The position numbers and the translations under genes are program-made. From Shewanella gelidii (GTDB lineage Bacteria > Pseudomonadota > Gammaproteobacteria > Enterobacterales > Shewanellaceae), in NCBI RefSeq assembly GCF_014647855.1, contig NZ_BMPZ01000012.1:1-64000 (forward strand): DNA of 64,000 bases. The letters run 5' to 3'. Below, in pieces: positions 62,683-64,000 of this stretch (the stretch's first letter is position 1; each line of letters begins with the position of its first letter). The notes under the pieces were generated by a model that was not told the origin of the DNA, did not search any database, and saw only the letters and a list, made by a program, of their open reading frames with translations.

Positions 62683-64000
62683 TTAAGCTTTGAGTAAATC
62701 ACGTATCGCTTTGGCAAAATCTAAAGCGTGTTGGTTGTCACCATGAACACAAAGGCTTGTGGCGTCAACTTTGAGTGTTCCATAATCAAGCGTCGAAATG
62801 GGCGTAGTCGTTTGTATGTGCCGAACTTGTTGTAGCACAGTTTGCAAATCGTTGATGACAGCACCATTGCTTGTTCGTGGTGCCAGCGTGCCGTTGCTGA
62901 GATATCTTCGATCGGCAAATGCTTCACTAATGGTCTCTACACCTGCGTCTTCTGCCCATTGCACGATAGGGCTGTTTGCCAGCACCATCAGCTGTAGATT
63001 GGGCGCTAATCCATCATGACCATTTCGCGAGAGAGTTTGTAACTCTTTTACGAGTCGAAATAGTATCTGCGCAGTTTTCGGTTCTTTTGCTGCGATATTG
63101 TAAAGGGCGCCGTGGGGTTTGATATAACGAATTGTTTGGCTCTGTAAGCGACATTGTGCTGCGAGAGCGAGGACTTGGCTTAATAGGGTGCCATAGAGTG
63201 CCTCATCTTCTATATCCATGGCTGCTCGGCCAAAGTTTTTTGGATCGGGGTAGCTTGGATGCGCACCGATAATGACCTGATGCCTTTTCGCCAACTTGAT
63301 CGTTGCTGCCATTGAGCTATCGTTGCCCACATGACCGCCACAAGCAATGTTGGCGCAATCTATGATTTCAAATAATTCAGCATCACAGTCACCACCTTCA
63401 CCAATATCAGCATTTAGCTGAAGTGGAGAATATCGGTGTTGCATGGTTTTTGTATTCATATTCTGACTATCTAAAAGGCTAAGCTGATGTCTTATTTGAA
63501 AAAAATATCGATGCCAACCATCTAGTGCTCGTTCAGCTTCATCAATATCAACTACTTGGAAAGAGAATTGCTGTCCCGGCCGTAACTGAGCCAGTTTCCA
63601 CAAATCGGCGTCTATCACATTGGCAATTCGAGGATATCCCCCAGTCGCTTGTGCGTCGGCGAGTAATATAATGGGCTGGCCGTTGGGGGGAAGTTGGATT
63701 AATCCTGGATGGACTGCGTGGGATCGCATACTTAGATTTTGTGCCATTTGTAGCACTCGCTGGCTTTTTACTCGAGCGCCCATACGGTTACTATTTGCTT
63801 GGAGTTGCCACAAGCTCTTCTCAAAAAGATGCTGGCTATCTATGGTGAGCTGATCAAATTCAGGCCCTTTGATCACCCGAATCGGTAGGAGGTTAAGGGG
63901 TTGACTAACCGTTGTCGTGGTCTTTATTTTATTTAAGCGAGAGTTTGGAATTTCATTGCGCTCTAGGTGATCATCGGCCAAGATTGGGCGCCCATCACAT
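62683..64000 (-). CDS. 5-oxoprolinase subunits PxpC and PxpA, fused (partial)
   Basis: The open frame continues past the window edge on the minus strand, so the 5' end is missing. The visible N-terminal part matches the C-terminal half of PxpC (biotin-dependent carboxyltransferase-like): HPGLIQLPPNGQPIILLADAQATGGYPRIA. After a linker near WHRYFFQIRHQLSLLDSQN comes a complete PxpA (LamB/YcsF family): LNADIGEGGDCDAELFEIIDCANIACGGHVG, GAHPSYPD, YIKPHGALYN and VCVHGDN-like CVHGDN. The PxpABC complex hydrolyses 5-oxoproline to glutamate with ATP. C and A are normally separate neighbouring genes; here they form one polypeptide. No frameshift is visible at the junction. Confidence 0.85.
   Translation of the reverse strand, partial: CDGRPILADDHLERNEIPNSRLNKIKTTTTVSQPLNLLPIRVIKGPEFDQLTIDSQHLFEKSLWQLQANSNRMGARVKSQRVLQMAQNLSMRSHAVHPGLIQLPPNGQPIILLADAQATGGYPRIANVIDADLWKLAQLRPGQQFSFQVVDIDEAERALDGWHRYFFQIRHQLSLLDSQNMNTKTMQHRYSPLQLNADIGEGGDCDAELFEIIDCANIACGGHVGNDSSMAATIKLAKRHQVIIGAHPSYPDPKNFGRAAMDIEDEALYGTLLSQVLALAAQCRLQSQTIRYIKPHGALYNIAAKEPKTAQILFRLVKELQTLSRNGHDGLAPNLQLMVLANSPIVQWAEDAGVETISEAFADRRYLSNGTLAPRTSNGAVINDLQTVLQQVRHIQTTTPISTLDYGTLKVDATSLCVHGDNQHALDFAKAIRDLLKA

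Overview
The window is a stretch of gammaproteobacterial chromosome centred on the replication origin. The organism is probably a marine, facultatively respiring member of the Alteromonadales/Vibrionales side of the class. This rests on the E. coli/Vibrio-like gene order mnmG-oriC-mioC, mnmE-yidC-yidD-rnpA-rpmH and dnaA-dnaN-recF-gyrB, on the pyrBI pair, and on the sequence character of the housekeeping proteins. The genus cannot be fixed from sequence reading alone. Many real starts are ATG or GTG codons lying inside longer open frames that begin with TTG; where a ribosome binding site or family length decides the start, I have trimmed the gene accordingly.

Layout. 1-560: promoter region and leader of an rRNA operon on the minus strand (tandem P1/P2 promoters, boxB/boxA), with the 16S gene just outside the window. 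580-3920: ccoG, a small membrane-anchored protein and an orphan menB of the mycobacterial (type II) kind. 3979-10956: nitrate assimilation, with nirD-nirB-cobA on the minus strand and nasA divergent, separated by an AT-rich control region holding two sigma-54 promoters and an NtrC-type dyad. 11057-13962: an octaheme cytochrome c of the hydroxylamine-oxidoreductase family, then pyrBI. 14024-19766: a tight five-gene operon (acyl-CoA dehydrogenase, SDR, ACAD10/11-type kinase, histidine phosphatase, SDR) with a divergent LysR regulator. It resembles the phosphorylation-dependent 4-hydroxyacyl-CoA catabolic route. 19840-24167: two chemoreceptors, one with a NIT (nitrate/nitrite sensing) domain. 24466-28034: M56 peptidase and BlaI repressor divergent from a TonB-dependent receptor.

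28035-34018 is the main accessory region. It holds a CopZ-like iron-sulfur fragment, a small His/Cys-rich exported protein, and an HME-RND adaptor/pump pair without an outer-membrane factor. It ends 24 bp after the glmS stop codon in what looks like the right end of a Tn7-like transposon: four TnsB-site-like repeats, mostly 20 bp apart, and a terminal ACA. No tns genes are present and the left end is not certain, so this is either a decayed element or one mobilised in trans.

34019-48025 is core: glmS with its DeoR-type regulator, glmU, the complete atpIBEFHAGDC operon, parAB and rsmG. 48141-50921 is mnmG-oriC-mioC, where oriC closely resembles the E. coli origin. 51820-56058 carries a small thioredoxin-like protein, mnmE, yidC, yidD, rnpA and rpmH. 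56059-62575 is a second GATC-dense region followed by dnaA-dnaN-recF-gyrB, with a perfect parS palindrome inside recF. The window ends inside a minus-strand gene in which the PxpC and PxpA subunits of 5-oxoprolinase are fused.
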